Shown: positions 8,116 through 16,290, counted from the stretch's first letter. The stretch is 43,402 bases of DNA from JBFWYO01 sp050186335 (GCA_050186335.1 JBFWYO010000033.1:1-43402); one strand, 5' to 3'. Numbers and translations: made by a program. The notes: generated by a model from the sequence alone, not told the origin.

Positions 8116-9141
8116 TCAGGCGCGCGCCGCCTCGGCATGCAGGCGAAGCAGCGCCGGGATCGTGGCCGGCGCGCGCCGGCCGAATCCGCATTCGGCCGCG
8201 ATGCCGAAGCCGGGACGGAATTTGGCCGCGGCCCGCGCGCGCTGCTGCGTGCCCGCGATGCCGTCCTCGTTGTGCACCAGACCGAGATAAAATTCGGTCT
8301 CGGGCTTCAGCCGCAAGCCTGCCAGCGGCGCGAAGAACGCATCGTCCGTGCGGTCGCGCGGCACCGGCATGTGGAGAAACTCAAGCGTGCGCGTCAGGCG
8401 GCGCGCGATGTCGTTGGCAATATCGGTCATCAGGCCGGCGTCCTTTGGATCCATCCAGTGCTTGCCGCCCATGCTGCCGTAACACAAGTGATAGCCGAGC
8501 TCGACCGCGGCCGGGACGCAATCGCCCAAATACGCCAGTCGCGCGCGCAGAAACTCGGTGCCGCCGGGCAACACGCACGGATAGACGCCTTCGAAATTGC
8601 TCATTTCGGTCGCGACATCCCATTGCACGGCCAGTTGATCGTGCGGAATTGCGGCGCACAGTGCGGCAAGTTCGTCGAGCAATCGGGCCTCATATTTCGG
8701 ATAGATCGCGGGCTGCAAATCGTACGCGGTGTGGGCGTAGACCGGCGCATAGGCGGTCGGCAGGGCGACCAGGAAGCGCGTCGCCGACGGAATCGCGCCG
8801 TCGCCTTTCAGGCGTCGGAACACGGCATACGAGTCCTTGGCGTGATCTGCGTAGCCGAGCGCGCCGAATTGAATCTCGTCGATCGAATGCCCGGGGCGCA
8901 GCCGCAACGGCGGGAACATCTGGTAATCGCGCTCGCGGGCGGGCGCCGGCTCGAGCGCGGTTTGCGCGCTGAACCATTCCCGCTGCCAGCCGATCCATGT
9001 GCCGCGCTGCCCGGTTTCGCCGTCCGGCAGGCGTTTGATCAGGGTGCCAAGTGCTTGAGACGACAGGCGGAATACCGCCTCCGGCGATTCCAGGGGGACG
9101 CTGCCGACGAGATGGATGAGGCGGGCGGAAGTCGCGGTCAT
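8116..9141 (-). CDS. MetE-like (cobalamin-independent methionine synthase fold) methyltransferase homologue
   Basis: 341 residues, the size of the catalytic half of MetE without its N-terminal domain. Putative zinc ligands are visible: His218 and Cys220 in YHLCYG and Cys318 in AECGFGRR, matching HxC and distal Cys of the MetE/UROD-like fold. Other conserved blocks are RLPDGETGQR near residue 40, LAVQWD near 172 and EFLHMPVPRDRTDD near 254. It is first in a minus-strand operon with a LigB dioxygenase and a VOC protein, divergent from the large catabolic operon. A close paralogue lies at 28879. A methyl-transfer step on an aromatic methoxy compound or a methionine-synthase role are both possible; neither is shown. 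Confidence 0.8.
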   Translation of the reverse strand: MTATSARLIHLVGSVPLESPEAVFRLSSQALGTLIKRLPDGETGQRGTWIGWQREWFSAQTALEPAPARERDYQMFPPLRLRPGHSIDEIQFGALGYADHAKDSYAVFRRLKGDGAIPSATRFLVALPTAYAPVYAHTAYDLQPAIYPKYEARLLDELAALCAAIPHDQLAVQWDVATEMSNFEGVYPCVLPGGTEFLRARLAYLGDCVPAAVELGYHLCYGSMGGKHWMDPKDAGLMTDIANDIARRLTRTLEFLHMPVPRDRTDDAFFAPLAGLRLKPETEFYLGLVHNEDGIAGTQQRARAAAKFRPGFGIAAECGFGRRAPATIPALLRLHAEAARA

Positions 9142-9256
9142 GAAATTTTCCTGTCAGAATCCAATTGCGCGACCCTAGCTCGAACGATTAGTGTGTTTCA
9201 ACACACGAAACATTGTTTTACTAGTTAAACATTGATGATGCTCTCAGGAGAGTGAA
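9142..9256. promoter_or_regulatory. Divergent control region with three overlapping palindromes
   Basis: The 115 bases between the MetE-like gene and the large operon hold GTGTGTT-TC-AACACAC (9191-9206, perfect), AAACA-T-TGTTT (9208-9218, perfect, resembling the GAAACA/TGTTTC half-sites of IclR-family KdgR sites) and GTTTtACTAGTtAAAC (9215-9230, one mismatched pair). The sequence is AT-rich against a GC-rich background. It is the likely shared operator/promoter, with the IclR protein encoded at 15436 the natural candidate. Confidence 0.55.
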
Positions 9257-9490
9257 ATGGCGCTGAACCCGGACGTACCCGGCTGGCATTACCCGACGCA
9301 GACGCGCGACCGGCCGCACGGCGATTTCGAGAACCGCCTGGGCGATGCCCTCGAGGCGATCTTTCGCGCCGGCACGCACGACCTGCCGGGGATCGTCGCG
9401 GCGCTCAATCAGCGCGGCACGCGCACCCGCTCGGGGTTGGCCTGGACTGAAGAAAGCTTCCGTGCCGCGATGGCGGAACTGGGCAACTGA
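9257..9490 (+). CDS. Small recombinase-like helix-turn-helix protein
   Basis: 77 residues with a good AGGAG site before the ATG. The C-terminal half, IVAALNQRGTRTRSGLAWTEESFRAAMAELG, matches the small DNA-binding-like module found in serine recombinases (LNxRGxxTxxGxxWxxxxVxxxL). It has no resolvase catalytic domain, and the N-terminus (GWHYPTQTRDRPHGDFENRL) is not recombinase. It is the first gene of the catabolic operon, four bases ahead of the ABC ATPase. Similar stand-alone modules are known to accompany NMT1-type ABC transporter genes. Role unknown: a small regulator or an adaptor of the transporter are both conceivable. Confidence 0.75.
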   Translation: MALNPDVPGWHYPTQTRDRPHGDFENRLGDALEAIFRAGTHDLPGIVAALNQRGTRTRSGLAWTEESFRAAMAELGN

Positions 9491-9494
9491 TCCG

Positions 9495-10307
9495 ATGGAC
9501 GCCTCCGCCATTCCCGCCGAACGACTGCGCTTCGATTGCGTGACCAAGCGGTTTCCGCCGGCGCGCGATCGCCGCGGTAATGACGGTGTGACGGCGATCC
9601 AGGACGTCGAGATCGCGGTCAAGGATTGCGAAGTGGTGGCACTGATCGGGCCGTCCGGCTGCGGCAAGAGCACGCTGCTCAATCTGGCCTCGGGGCTCGA
9701 TCGGCCGTCCGGCGGGCGCGTGTTCGTCGACGGCAAGGAAGTCACCGGGCCGAACCGGCATGTCGCCTTCATGCTGCAAAAGGACCTGCTGCTGCCGTGG
9801 CGCACGATAAGGCAGAACGTCGAATTCGGCCTCGAGATTCACGGCGTGGCGCCCGCCATGCGCCGCGTGCGCGCAGAATCGCTCCTGGTCAAATACCATC
9901 TCGGCGAGTTCATGGATCATTATCCGCACCAATTGTCCGGCGGCATGCGCCAGCGCGCCGCGATGGCGCGCACCATGGCCATGGATCCGGACGTGCTGCT
10001 GTTGGACGAGCCGTTCTCGGCGCTCGACGCCCAAACCAAGATGGTGCTGCAGCAGGATCTCGCGCGCACGCTCAAGGAAGAAAAGAAGACCGCCTTCCTG
10101 ATCACCCACGATCTGGTCGAGGCGCTGGCGCTCTGCGATCGCGTGCTGGTGATGTCGCGCCGGCCCGGACGCATCGTCCGCGAAATCGTCGTCGACATAC
10201 CGGACCGCGACGATCCCATGACTCGACGCCGCAACAACAAGATCAACGACTATATCGCGGAGCTCATGCAGCTGCTCGATATCGGACATACCAAGCTCGA
10301 CGCCTAA
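9495..10307 (+). CDS. ABC transporter ATP-binding protein (nitrate/sulfonate/taurine-type)
   Basis: 270 residues from ATG 9495, four bases after the preceding stop; there is no strong ribosome site, so translational coupling is likely. All ABC motifs are present: Walker A GPSGCGKST (about residues 51-59), Q-loop FMLQKDLLLPW, signature LSGGMRQRAAMAR, Walker B VLLLDEPFSALD and H-loop LITHDLVEAL. The length and the DLLLPWRTI pattern fit the SsuB/TauB/NrtD group, which energise uptake of small organic anions. It forms a complete importer with the binding protein and permease downstream. Substrate is probably the aromatic feedstock of this operon (inference). Confidence 0.95.
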   Translation: MDASAIPAERLRFDCVTKRFPPARDRRGNDGVTAIQDVEIAVKDCEVVALIGPSGCGKSTLLNLASGLDRPSGGRVFVDGKEVTGPNRHVAFMLQKDLLLPWRTIRQNVEFGLEIHGVAPAMRRVRAESLLVKYHLGEFMDHYPHQLSGGMRQRAAMARTMAMDPDVLLLDEPFSALDAQTKMVLQQDLARTLKEEKKTAFLITHDLVEALALCDRVLVMSRRPGRIVREIVVDIPDRDDPMTRRRNNKINDYIAELMQLLDIGHTKLDA

Positions 10308-10327
10308 GAAACGACAGGAGAACAGGG

Positions 10328-11320
10328 ATGCTTATGAAAAAAACGTGGTTGCTGGCTGCCATGGCGGCGGCCGGTATGACGACGATGGGGTTGGCGGCTT
10401 CGCCGGCTTCGGCGCAGCAGCAGCAGAAGGTCACCTATTTATTGCCGGCGCCGGTGTTCTTGCCGGCGTTCGCGCCCTGGATGCTCGCCAAGCACAAAGG
10501 CTACTACAAGGCCGAAGGCCTCGATGTGGAGTTCCAGAGCGGCAAGGGCGGCGTCGATACCGCAAAGCAGGTCGGGGCCGGTAATGCCGATATCGGCGGC
10601 GGCGTCGGCGATACCGCGGTCATCGTGCGGCCGAACGACATTCCGGTCAAAGCGGTCGCAGTGTTGGGCGGCAAGTCGCTGGCGCTGATCGTCGTGCACG
10701 CCGATTCGGGCATCAACAGCCCGAAGGATCTGAAAGGCAAGAAAGTCTCGGCGCAGTCGCTGGTCGATACGACCTACTACGCGCTGCTCGGCACGCTGGC
10801 GTCGCAGGGCCTGAGCAAGAACGACGTCGAGGTGCAGCCGGTCGGCCCGGTCAACGTGTGGAAGGTCTTCGCCGGCAAGCAGGTCGACGCCATGGTCGGC
10901 GTGCCGGACTTCTTGGCCTCGGCGGAAACCGCGGGCGCCAAAGTAAAGGTGTTCCCGACGCACGAATATTTCGAGAACATGGCGCAGGCGATCATCGCGT
11001 CCGACGACATGATCAAGAAGAACCCGGAAATGATCCGCAAGGTCGTGCGCGCCACGCTAAAGGGCATGGCCGACATCATGAAGGACCCGGCGCAGGCGAC
11101 CAAGGACTACATCGCCGCCGTGCCGCAGCACAAAGGTAAGGAAGAGGAGATGGGCCGCGTGCTCTCCTATTACGCCAAGTTCGTTTACCCCGGCCAAAAG
11201 ACGATCGGCGAAATGGACGAAGCGCGTCTGACCAAGCTGCAGGAATTCTACCTGAAGCAGGGCATCATCCAGAAAGCCACCCCGGTGAAGGATCTCTACT
11301 CGAATGCCTTCATCAAGTAA
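10328..11320 (+). CDS. ABC transporter substrate-binding protein, NMT1/THI5-like
   Basis: 330 residues with a Sec signal peptide (MLMKKTWLLAAMAAAGM, cleavage near ASAQQQ). The mature protein has the NMT1/SsuA-like fold: FAPWMLAKHKGYYKAEGLDVEF at the start, GVGDTAVIVRPND, SPKDLKGKKVSAQSL, and KNPEMIRKVVRATLKGM in the second lobe. A second possible ATG is at 10334. The gene overlaps the start of the permease by 17 bases. Binding proteins of this family carry nitrate, sulfonates, thiamin precursors and, in some aromatic-degrading bacteria, phthalate-type acids, so an aromatic carboxylate ligand is plausible but unproven. Confidence 0.93.
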   Translation: MLMKKTWLLAAMAAAGMTTMGLAASPASAQQQQKVTYLLPAPVFLPAFAPWMLAKHKGYYKAEGLDVEFQSGKGGVDTAKQVGAGNADIGGGVGDTAVIVRPNDIPVKAVAVLGGKSLALIVVHADSGINSPKDLKGKKVSAQSLVDTTYYALLGTLASQGLSKNDVEVQPVGPVNVWKVFAGKQVDAMVGVPDFLASAETAGAKVKVFPTHEYFENMAQAIIASDDMIKKNPEMIRKVVRATLKGMADIMKDPAQATKDYIAAVPQHKGKEEEMGRVLSYYAKFVYPGQKTIGEMDEARLTKLQEFYLKQGIIQKATPVKDLYSNAFIK

Positions 11321-12197
11321 CGATCGCGCCGCGCCCGTCGCGGCGCAAACGCAGCAACCCGGCGCCGCCGCGGCACAGTCCGCAACGGCGCCGGCGCGCG
11401 GCTTTTACGTGCGCAAGGAAGTCTGGTTCAGCCTCGGCTTTCTTCTGCTCGCGCTGGCGGGGTGGGAGTGGGGCACCCAATGGCTGGGCATCCCGCTGTT
11501 CATCATCCCGCCGCCGTCGAAGATTGCGGTCGAATTCGTCCGGCTGCTGGGCGCGGAGAATCTCCTGTTCCACACCGGCATCACGTTGATGCAGGTGCTG
11601 GTTGGTTTCATTTTAGGCGCGCTGCTCGGCATGTTCATCGGCTACGTGCTCGGCATGTCGCCGACCACGGAATTCGTCCTCTCGCCCTATATCCTGGCGC
11701 TGCAGATCGCGCCCAAGGTTGCATTTGCGCCGCTGTTCGTCATGTGGTTCGGCTACACCGTCTATCCCAAGATTCTGGTCGCCATCCTGATCGTGTTCTT
11801 CCCGGTCATGGTCAACGTGGTCGCCGCCGTACGCGCGATCGATCCGGCGCAGATAAACCTTGCGCGCTCGTTCAACGCCACGCGCATGCAGATCTTCTGG
11901 AAGATCGAGTTTCCGGCCTCGATGCCGCCCCTGTTCGCGGGCCTGCGCATCGGCTCGACGCTGGCCGTGATCGGCATCGTCGTCGGCGAACTGGTCGGCG
12001 GCACGACCGGGCTCGGTTATCTGCTCACGTTCGGCGAAGGCCAGGGCAACTCGCCCATGGTGTTTGTCGTCATCATCATGCTCACGCTTATCGGAATCAT
12101 CGCCTACTGCGCCGTCATCCTGCTGGAGCGGCGCGTCCTGCATTACATGCCGCGCCGGGACTTTGGCGATGTCGGCGCGCAAGGAGGTAAGTCCTGA
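11304..12197 (+). CDS. ABC transporter permease (SsuC/TauC-type)
   Basis: 297 residues. An Ala/Gln-rich cytoplasmic leader of about 30 residues precedes about six membrane segments, beginning with WFSLGFLLLALAGWEWG. The BPD_transp_1 coupling segment, INLARSFNATRMQIFWKIEFPASMPPLFAGLRIG, follows the EAA-loop pattern that contacts the ATPase. The gene starts inside the end of the binding-protein gene and its stop overlaps the cupin ATG (TGATG), so the four genes are translationally linked. It is the membrane channel of the importer encoded at 9495-12197. Confidence 0.94.
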   Translation: MPSSSNDRAAPVAAQTQQPGAAAAQSATAPARGFYVRKEVWFSLGFLLLALAGWEWGTQWLGIPLFIIPPPSKIAVEFVRLLGAENLLFHTGITLMQVLVGFILGALLGMFIGYVLGMSPTTEFVLSPYILALQIAPKVAFAPLFVMWFGYTVYPKILVAILIVFFPVMVNVVAAVRAIDPAQINLARSFNATRMQIFWKIEFPASMPPLFAGLRIGSTLAVIGIVVGELVGGTTGLGYLLTFGEGQGNSPMVFVVIIMLTLIGIIAYCAVILLERRVLHYMPRRDFGDVGAQGGKS

Positions 12198-12742
12198 TGT
12201 CCCCCGCTGATGGCTCTAGCCCGCAAAGCAATCCCGTCGCCAAGCCGCCGGGCAAGTCGCTCGCCGAATGGCTGAAAACGCGCATCGCGCGATATGCGAC
12301 GCGCACATACGATTGGGACGCGCTCAAGTTCCAGGCCGACTACGATCCGAAATACCGCCGCGCGCAGATGCGCTACATCGGCACCGGCGGCACCGGCATC
12401 GCAAGCGACGACAATGCGGTTCCGCCCGAGCATTTCACCTTTTCCACCATGGTGCTGCCGCCGAAGTGCGAAGGTCCGCTGCACATCCATCACGACGTCG
12501 AGGAAGTGTTCTTCATGATCCGCGGCAAGATTCGCCTGTTCATGGAACTCGACGGCGAGAAATGGGAAACCGAACTCGGCGAGCGGGATTTGATCTCCGT
12601 GCCGGCCGGCGTCTACCGCGGATTGATCAACGAACGCGATGAAGAGGCGCTGATGTGCGTCATGCTCGGCTCGGCCAAGCCGACGATCCCGAATTATCCG
12701 GCGGATCACCCGCTGGCCAAGATCGACCGGAAGAAGAAGTAA
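12197..12742 (+). CDS. Cupin-domain protein with incomplete second metal motif
   Basis: 181 residues, start overlapping the permease stop by one base and preceded by AAGGAGG at 12181. A single cupin_2 barrel is formed by PLHIHHDVEEVFFMIRGKI (motif 1, with His96, His98 and Glu102/103) and DLISVPAGVYRGLIN (motif 2). In motif 2 the usual metal-ligand His is replaced by Tyr or Arg, so metal binding may rest on fewer ligands. Single-domain cupins in aromatic operons can be dioxygenases, isomerases or binding proteins. It sits between the importer and the Rieske oxygenase. No specific reaction can be assigned. Confidence 0.85.
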   Translation: MSPADGSSPQSNPVAKPPGKSLAEWLKTRIARYATRTYDWDALKFQADYDPKYRRAQMRYIGTGGTGIASDDNAVPPEHFTFSTMVLPPKCEGPLHIHHDVEEVFFMIRGKIRLFMELDGEKWETELGERDLISVPAGVYRGLINERDEEALMCVMLGSAKPTIPNYPADHPLAKIDRKKK

Positions 12743-12764
12743 GCGCGAGTTCAAGGAGAGTTCG

Positions 12765-13811
12765 ATGAGCGAAGCTGTTTCGGCGAACGACGTGCAGGAT
12801 CGCATGGCGCTCGGCCTGCGGGGCCAATGGTACGCGCTGATGCCGTCGCGCTGGGTGGCCGGCGACAAGCCGGTCCAGGTCACGCGGCTGGGCGAAAAGC
12901 TGGTCGTGTGGCGCGACTCGAAGGGTATCGCCCACGTGCAGCGCGATGTCTGCCCGCATCGGGGCGCGCCGCTCTCGCTCGGCCGCGTCATCGACGACCG
13001 CATCACCTGCCCGTATCACGGCATTCAGCTCGACGGCACCGGCACGATCAAATCGGTGCCGGCCTTCCCGGGCTGTTCGCTCGAAGGCAAGCACGCGCTG
13101 AAAACCCTGCCGTCGATGGAACTGCGCGACGCGATCTTCGCCTATTTCGACAGCGCCGAGCATCCCGAGCCGGTGCCGTTCGATCCGCCGTTCGAGTTCG
13201 CCTCGCCGCAGTGGAGCGGCATGCTGTGTTCGGGACACTGGAAATCGAGCCATCTGCTGGTGCACGACAATCTGGTCGATCCGATGCACGGCTCGTTCCT
13301 GCACGCCGAATCGTTCACGCTCGCGTACGGCGCCAAGCAGGACAAGATGGCGATCGAGAAGACCGACAAGGGCTTCATCGTCAAGCGCCTGGAGCAGCAG
13401 GGCGTCAATTTCGATTGGACGGAATATTGCGATACCGGCGCGCAATGGTATCGCTTGGATATTCCGTATCCGGCGGGCGCCGGCCCGGGCGGGCCGTTCC
13501 GCATCATCGGCTTCGTCACGCCGATCGATCGCCACAACACCCAGGTGTTCTTCTGGCGCATGCGCGAGGTCGACGGCTGGCAGCGCGATGCATGGCGCTT
13601 CATGTACCGCAACCGGCTCGAATACCGCCATTGGGTGGTGCTCGAGCAGGATCGCGTCGCCGTCGAAGGCATCGAGGACGACGTGACCGAAATGCTCTAC
13701 CAGCACGACATCGGCGTCACGCACCTGCGCCGCCTGATGCAGCAGACCGCGCGCAAGCAGCTCGATGCCGCCGCGAAGGCAAAACCGGCCACGGCGCACG
13801 CGGCGGAGTAG
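12765..13811 (+). CDS. Rieske non-heme iron aromatic oxygenase, alpha subunit (VanA-like size)
   Basis: 348 residues, start after AAGGAGAG. The Rieske [2Fe-2S] ligands are Cys63, His65, Cys82 and His85 (CPHRG and CPYHG). The mononuclear iron site is seen in HDNLVDPMHGSFLH: bridging Asp168, then His175 and His180. Length and lack of a beta subunit place it with the VanA/phthalate-oxygenase type of monocomponent-terminal oxygenases, which hydroxylate or O-/N-demethylate aromatics using electrons from a separate reductase. No reductase or ferredoxin gene is nearby. It likely performs the first attack on the imported substrate. Family is certain, substrate not. Confidence 0.95.
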   Translation: MSEAVSANDVQDRMALGLRGQWYALMPSRWVAGDKPVQVTRLGEKLVVWRDSKGIAHVQRDVCPHRGAPLSLGRVIDDRITCPYHGIQLDGTGTIKSVPAFPGCSLEGKHALKTLPSMELRDAIFAYFDSAEHPEPVPFDPPFEFASPQWSGMLCSGHWKSSHLLVHDNLVDPMHGSFLHAESFTLAYGAKQDKMAIEKTDKGFIVKRLEQQGVNFDWTEYCDTGAQWYRLDIPYPAGAGPGGPFRIIGFVTPIDRHNTQVFFWRMREVDGWQRDAWRFMYRNRLEYRHWVVLEQDRVAVEGIEDDVTEMLYQHDIGVTHLRRLMQQTARKQLDAAAKAKPATAHAAE

Positions 13812-13818
13812 AACATCG

Positions 13819-14607
13819 ATGCCGCCGTTAATGCCTGGCCTCTTGCATGACAAAATCATTCTCGTCACCGGCGCCGGGCGCGGGCTGGGGCGGGCGTTCG
13901 CGCATGCCGCGGCGGATGCCGGGGCGGCCTCGGTTATTGTCGCGGAACTGAACGAAGGTTGGGGACGCGCCACGGTCTCGCAACTGCTGGACAAAGGCGC
14001 CGATGCCACGTTCCTGCCGCTCGACCTCGGCGAGCCGGCGAGCGTAACCGCGATGGCGGATGCGATCGGGCAGCGCTTCGGGCGCCTCGACGGGCTGGTC
14101 AACAACGGGGCGATCGCCACCGACATCGGCGGCAAGACGTTCGAGCAGATCGACATCGAAACCTGGGATCGCGTCATGCGCGTCAATGTGCGCGGCACCT
14201 GGCTCGCGATCAAAGCCTGCGCCCAGCTGCTGCGCGCCGGTGCGGCGCGCGAGAACAAGGGCGCACGCATCGTCAATCTGGCGTCGGACACCGCGCTGTG
14301 GGGCGCGCCGCGGCTTCTGCATTATGTCGGCTCGAAGGGTGCAATCATCGCCATGACGCGATCGCTCGCCCGCGAGCTGGGCCCGGATCAGATTGCGGTC
14401 AACTGCATCGCGCCGGGGCTCACATTGGTCGAAGCGACCGAGTACGTGCCGCAGGAACGGCACGATTTTTACGTCGATAACCGCGCCATGCCGCGCAAGC
14501 AGACGCCGGAGGACGTGACCGGCGCCTGCGTGTTTCTGCTGTCCGACGGCGCCGCCTTCGTGACCGGCCAGTTGCTGCCGGTCAACGGCGGTATCGTGTT
14601 CAATTAG
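13819..14607 (+). CDS. SDR-family NAD(P)-dependent oxidoreductase
   Basis: 262 residues from ATG 13819, just after the Rieske gene. Classical SDR features are complete: TGAGRGLGRAF cofactor motif (residues 17-27), VNNGAIA after beta-4, Ser156 in VNLAS, and the catalytic pair Tyr169/Lys173 in HYVGSK. The C-terminus LPVNGGIVFN is family-typical. Placed between the Rieske oxygenase and the ring-cleaving enzyme, it could be the dehydrogenase that rearomatises a cis-diol (BphB-like role) or oxidises an alcohol intermediate; this is inference from position. Confidence 0.93.
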   Translation: MPPLMPGLLHDKIILVTGAGRGLGRAFAHAAADAGAASVIVAELNEGWGRATVSQLLDKGADATFLPLDLGEPASVTAMADAIGQRFGRLDGLVNNGAIATDIGGKTFEQIDIETWDRVMRVNVRGTWLAIKACAQLLRAGAARENKGARIVNLASDTALWGAPRLLHYVGSKGAIIAMTRSLARELGPDQIAVNCIAPGLTLVEATEYVPQERHDFYVDNRAMPRKQTPEDVTGACVFLLSDGAAFVTGQLLPVNGGIVFN

Positions 14608-14617
14608 GGGGCGAATC

Positions 14618-15439
14618 ATGAGCCTACCTCCGTTACAGCGCTTGCTGCTCGACGGCCGCAGTCTGTCGTGGCGCGAATCCGGCGCCGGCACGCCCTTGGT
14701 CTTGATGCACGGCATCGGCTCGTCGTCGCAGAGTTGGGCCGACCAGTACGACGATTTCGCAAATCGGTATCGCGTGATCGGCTGGGACGCGCCGGGCTAC
14801 GGAGCGTCGACCGAATTCGCGCAGGAATCGCCCGGCACGGACGATTATGCGAACGCCATGGCCCGGTTATTGGACGGGCTGCGGATCAAGACTTGTTTCC
14901 TGCTCGGCCATTCGTTGGGCGCCTTGATGGCGGCGCGATTCGCCGCGGCCAATCCCGAGCGCGTCGCCGCGCTGATGCTGACCAGCGCGGCCGCGGGTCA
15001 CGCACGCCTGGCCGCCGAAGATCGCGCCAAGCGCCTGCAGGACCGGCTCGACGACATTTCGAAACTGGGCCCGAAGGGCATGGCGGAAAAAAGCGCGCCG
15101 CGCGTGGTCGCTCCCGGTACCGACGATGCCACACTGGCGCGCGTGCGCGCGAACATGTCGCTGGTGCGGCCGCGCGGCTACGCGCAGGCGGCGCGCATGC
15201 TCTCGGGCGGCGACATTTGGGCCGATCTGCCCAAGATCGCATGCCCGACGCTGGTCATGTGCGGCAGCGCGGACATGGTGACGCCGGAAGCGATCAACAG
15301 GGACATGGCGAGCAAGATTGCGGGCGCCGAATACGTTTCGCTGCCGGGCCTCGGCCATCTGACCTACATCGAATCGCGGGCCGAGTTCGGCGGACCCATT
15401 CTCGATTTCTTAGCGCGGCAGGAGCGGCGGGCGGCATGA
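14618..15439 (+). CDS. Alpha/beta-hydrolase (possible meta-cleavage product hydrolase)
   Basis: 273 residues. The fold shows the oxyanion-hole block LMHGIGSSSQSW (about residues 29-40), nucleophile Ser99 in LGHSLGALMA, acid Asp219 in CGSADMVTP and His247 in PGLGHLTY, a full catalytic triad. Its size and the HGIGSS pattern are shared with MhpC/BphD-type carbon-carbon hydrolases as well as esterases. Because an extradiol dioxygenase lies downstream, hydrolysis of a ring-fission product is the most economical role (inference). The stop codon overlaps the ATG of the IclR gene (ATGA). Confidence 0.9.
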   Translation: MSLPPLQRLLLDGRSLSWRESGAGTPLVLMHGIGSSSQSWADQYDDFANRYRVIGWDAPGYGASTEFAQESPGTDDYANAMARLLDGLRIKTCFLLGHSLGALMAARFAAANPERVAALMLTSAAAGHARLAAEDRAKRLQDRLDDISKLGPKGMAEKSAPRVVAPGTDDATLARVRANMSLVRPRGYAQAARMLSGGDIWADLPKIACPTLVMCGSADMVTPEAINRDMASKIAGAEYVSLPGLGHLTYIESRAEFGGPILDFLARQERRAA

Positions 15440-16290
15440 CGAAGAACATCAAGGTGTACGAGCGCGAAGGTTTGGGCGGCAAGGGCGCCATCGCCGAGGC
15501 GGTCGCCGACGAACGCTACCGCGTGCCGGCGCTGGCGCGCGGCCTGGCGCTGCTCGAAGCGTTCGGCGCCGACCGCAAGTCGCTGTCGCTGGTCGAACTC
15601 AGCCGCGCCATCGGCCTGTCGCGCTCGTCCGCATACCGGCTGGTGTTCACCTTGAGCGAACTCGGCTTTCTGGTGCGCGAGCCGGAGTCGAAGAACTATC
15701 GCCTCGGCGCGCGCGTGTTGAACCTCGGTTTCACCTATCTGGCGTCGCAGGAGCTGATCGAACTGGCGCGGCCGCATCTCGAAGCGTTGCGTGATACGAC
15801 CAACTGTTCGGCGCATCTGGGCGTGCTCGACGGCACCGACATCGTCTATGTCGCGCGCGTGCCGGATCACAAGGCGCTGACCAGCCGCGTGCATGTCGGT
15901 ACGCGACTGCCGGCGCATGCCACGTCGATGGGCCGCGCCATGCTGAGCCGTTACAGCGAAGCCGATGTGCGCGCCCGCTTCAAGGGCAAGCCATTGAAGT
16001 CGTTCACCTCGCAGACGGCGACGACGCTCGATGCCCTGGTCGCCCGGCTGGCCGAGGATCGCACGCATGACGTCATCATCAGCCGGGGCGCCTTCGAAAG
16101 CGGTATCGCCAGCGTGGCGGCACCGTTGCTCGATGCCGAAGGCCGTGCCGTGGCGGCGATCAATATTTCCACGCCGGCGTCGACGCTGCGCGGGCGCGAA
16201 CTCGAAACCAGCTTCACCGATGCGGTACGCGCCGCCGCGCAGGCGATTTCGCAATGGCTCGGTCACAAAACCAAGCGCGCCGGCCTTTAG
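15436..16290 (+). CDS. IclR-family transcriptional regulator inside the catabolic operon
   Basis: 284 residues starting in an ATGA overlap with the hydrolase gene. After a ~30-residue polar leader the winged helix runs from VPALARGLALLEAF through LSLVELSRAIGLSRSSAYRLVFTLSE to FLVREPESKNYRLG. The C-terminal IclR effector domain includes LASQELIELARPHLEALRD, VHVGTRLPAHATSMGRAML and FESGIASVAAPLLDAEGRAVAAI. IclR proteins typically bind an aromatic or acid effector and short palindromes. Cotranscription suggests autoregulation of this operon; a candidate site is AAACATTGTTT at 9208-9218. Confidence 0.95.
   Translation: MTKNIKVYEREGLGGKGAIAEAVADERYRVPALARGLALLEAFGADRKSLSLVELSRAIGLSRSSAYRLVFTLSELGFLVREPESKNYRLGARVLNLGFTYLASQELIELARPHLEALRDTTNCSAHLGVLDGTDIVYVARVPDHKALTSRVHVGTRLPAHATSMGRAMLSRYSEADVRARFKGKPLKSFTSQTATTLDALVARLAEDRTHDVIISRGAFESGIASVAAPLLDAEGRAVAAINISTPASTLRGRELETSFTDAVRAAAQAISQWLGHKTKRAGL

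Noticed and set aside
9257..9490. Remnant of a serine recombinase from a mobile element
   Set aside because: It has its own good ribosome site and start, no flanking recombinase fragments or attachment-like repeats, and is closely spaced to the ABC operon.
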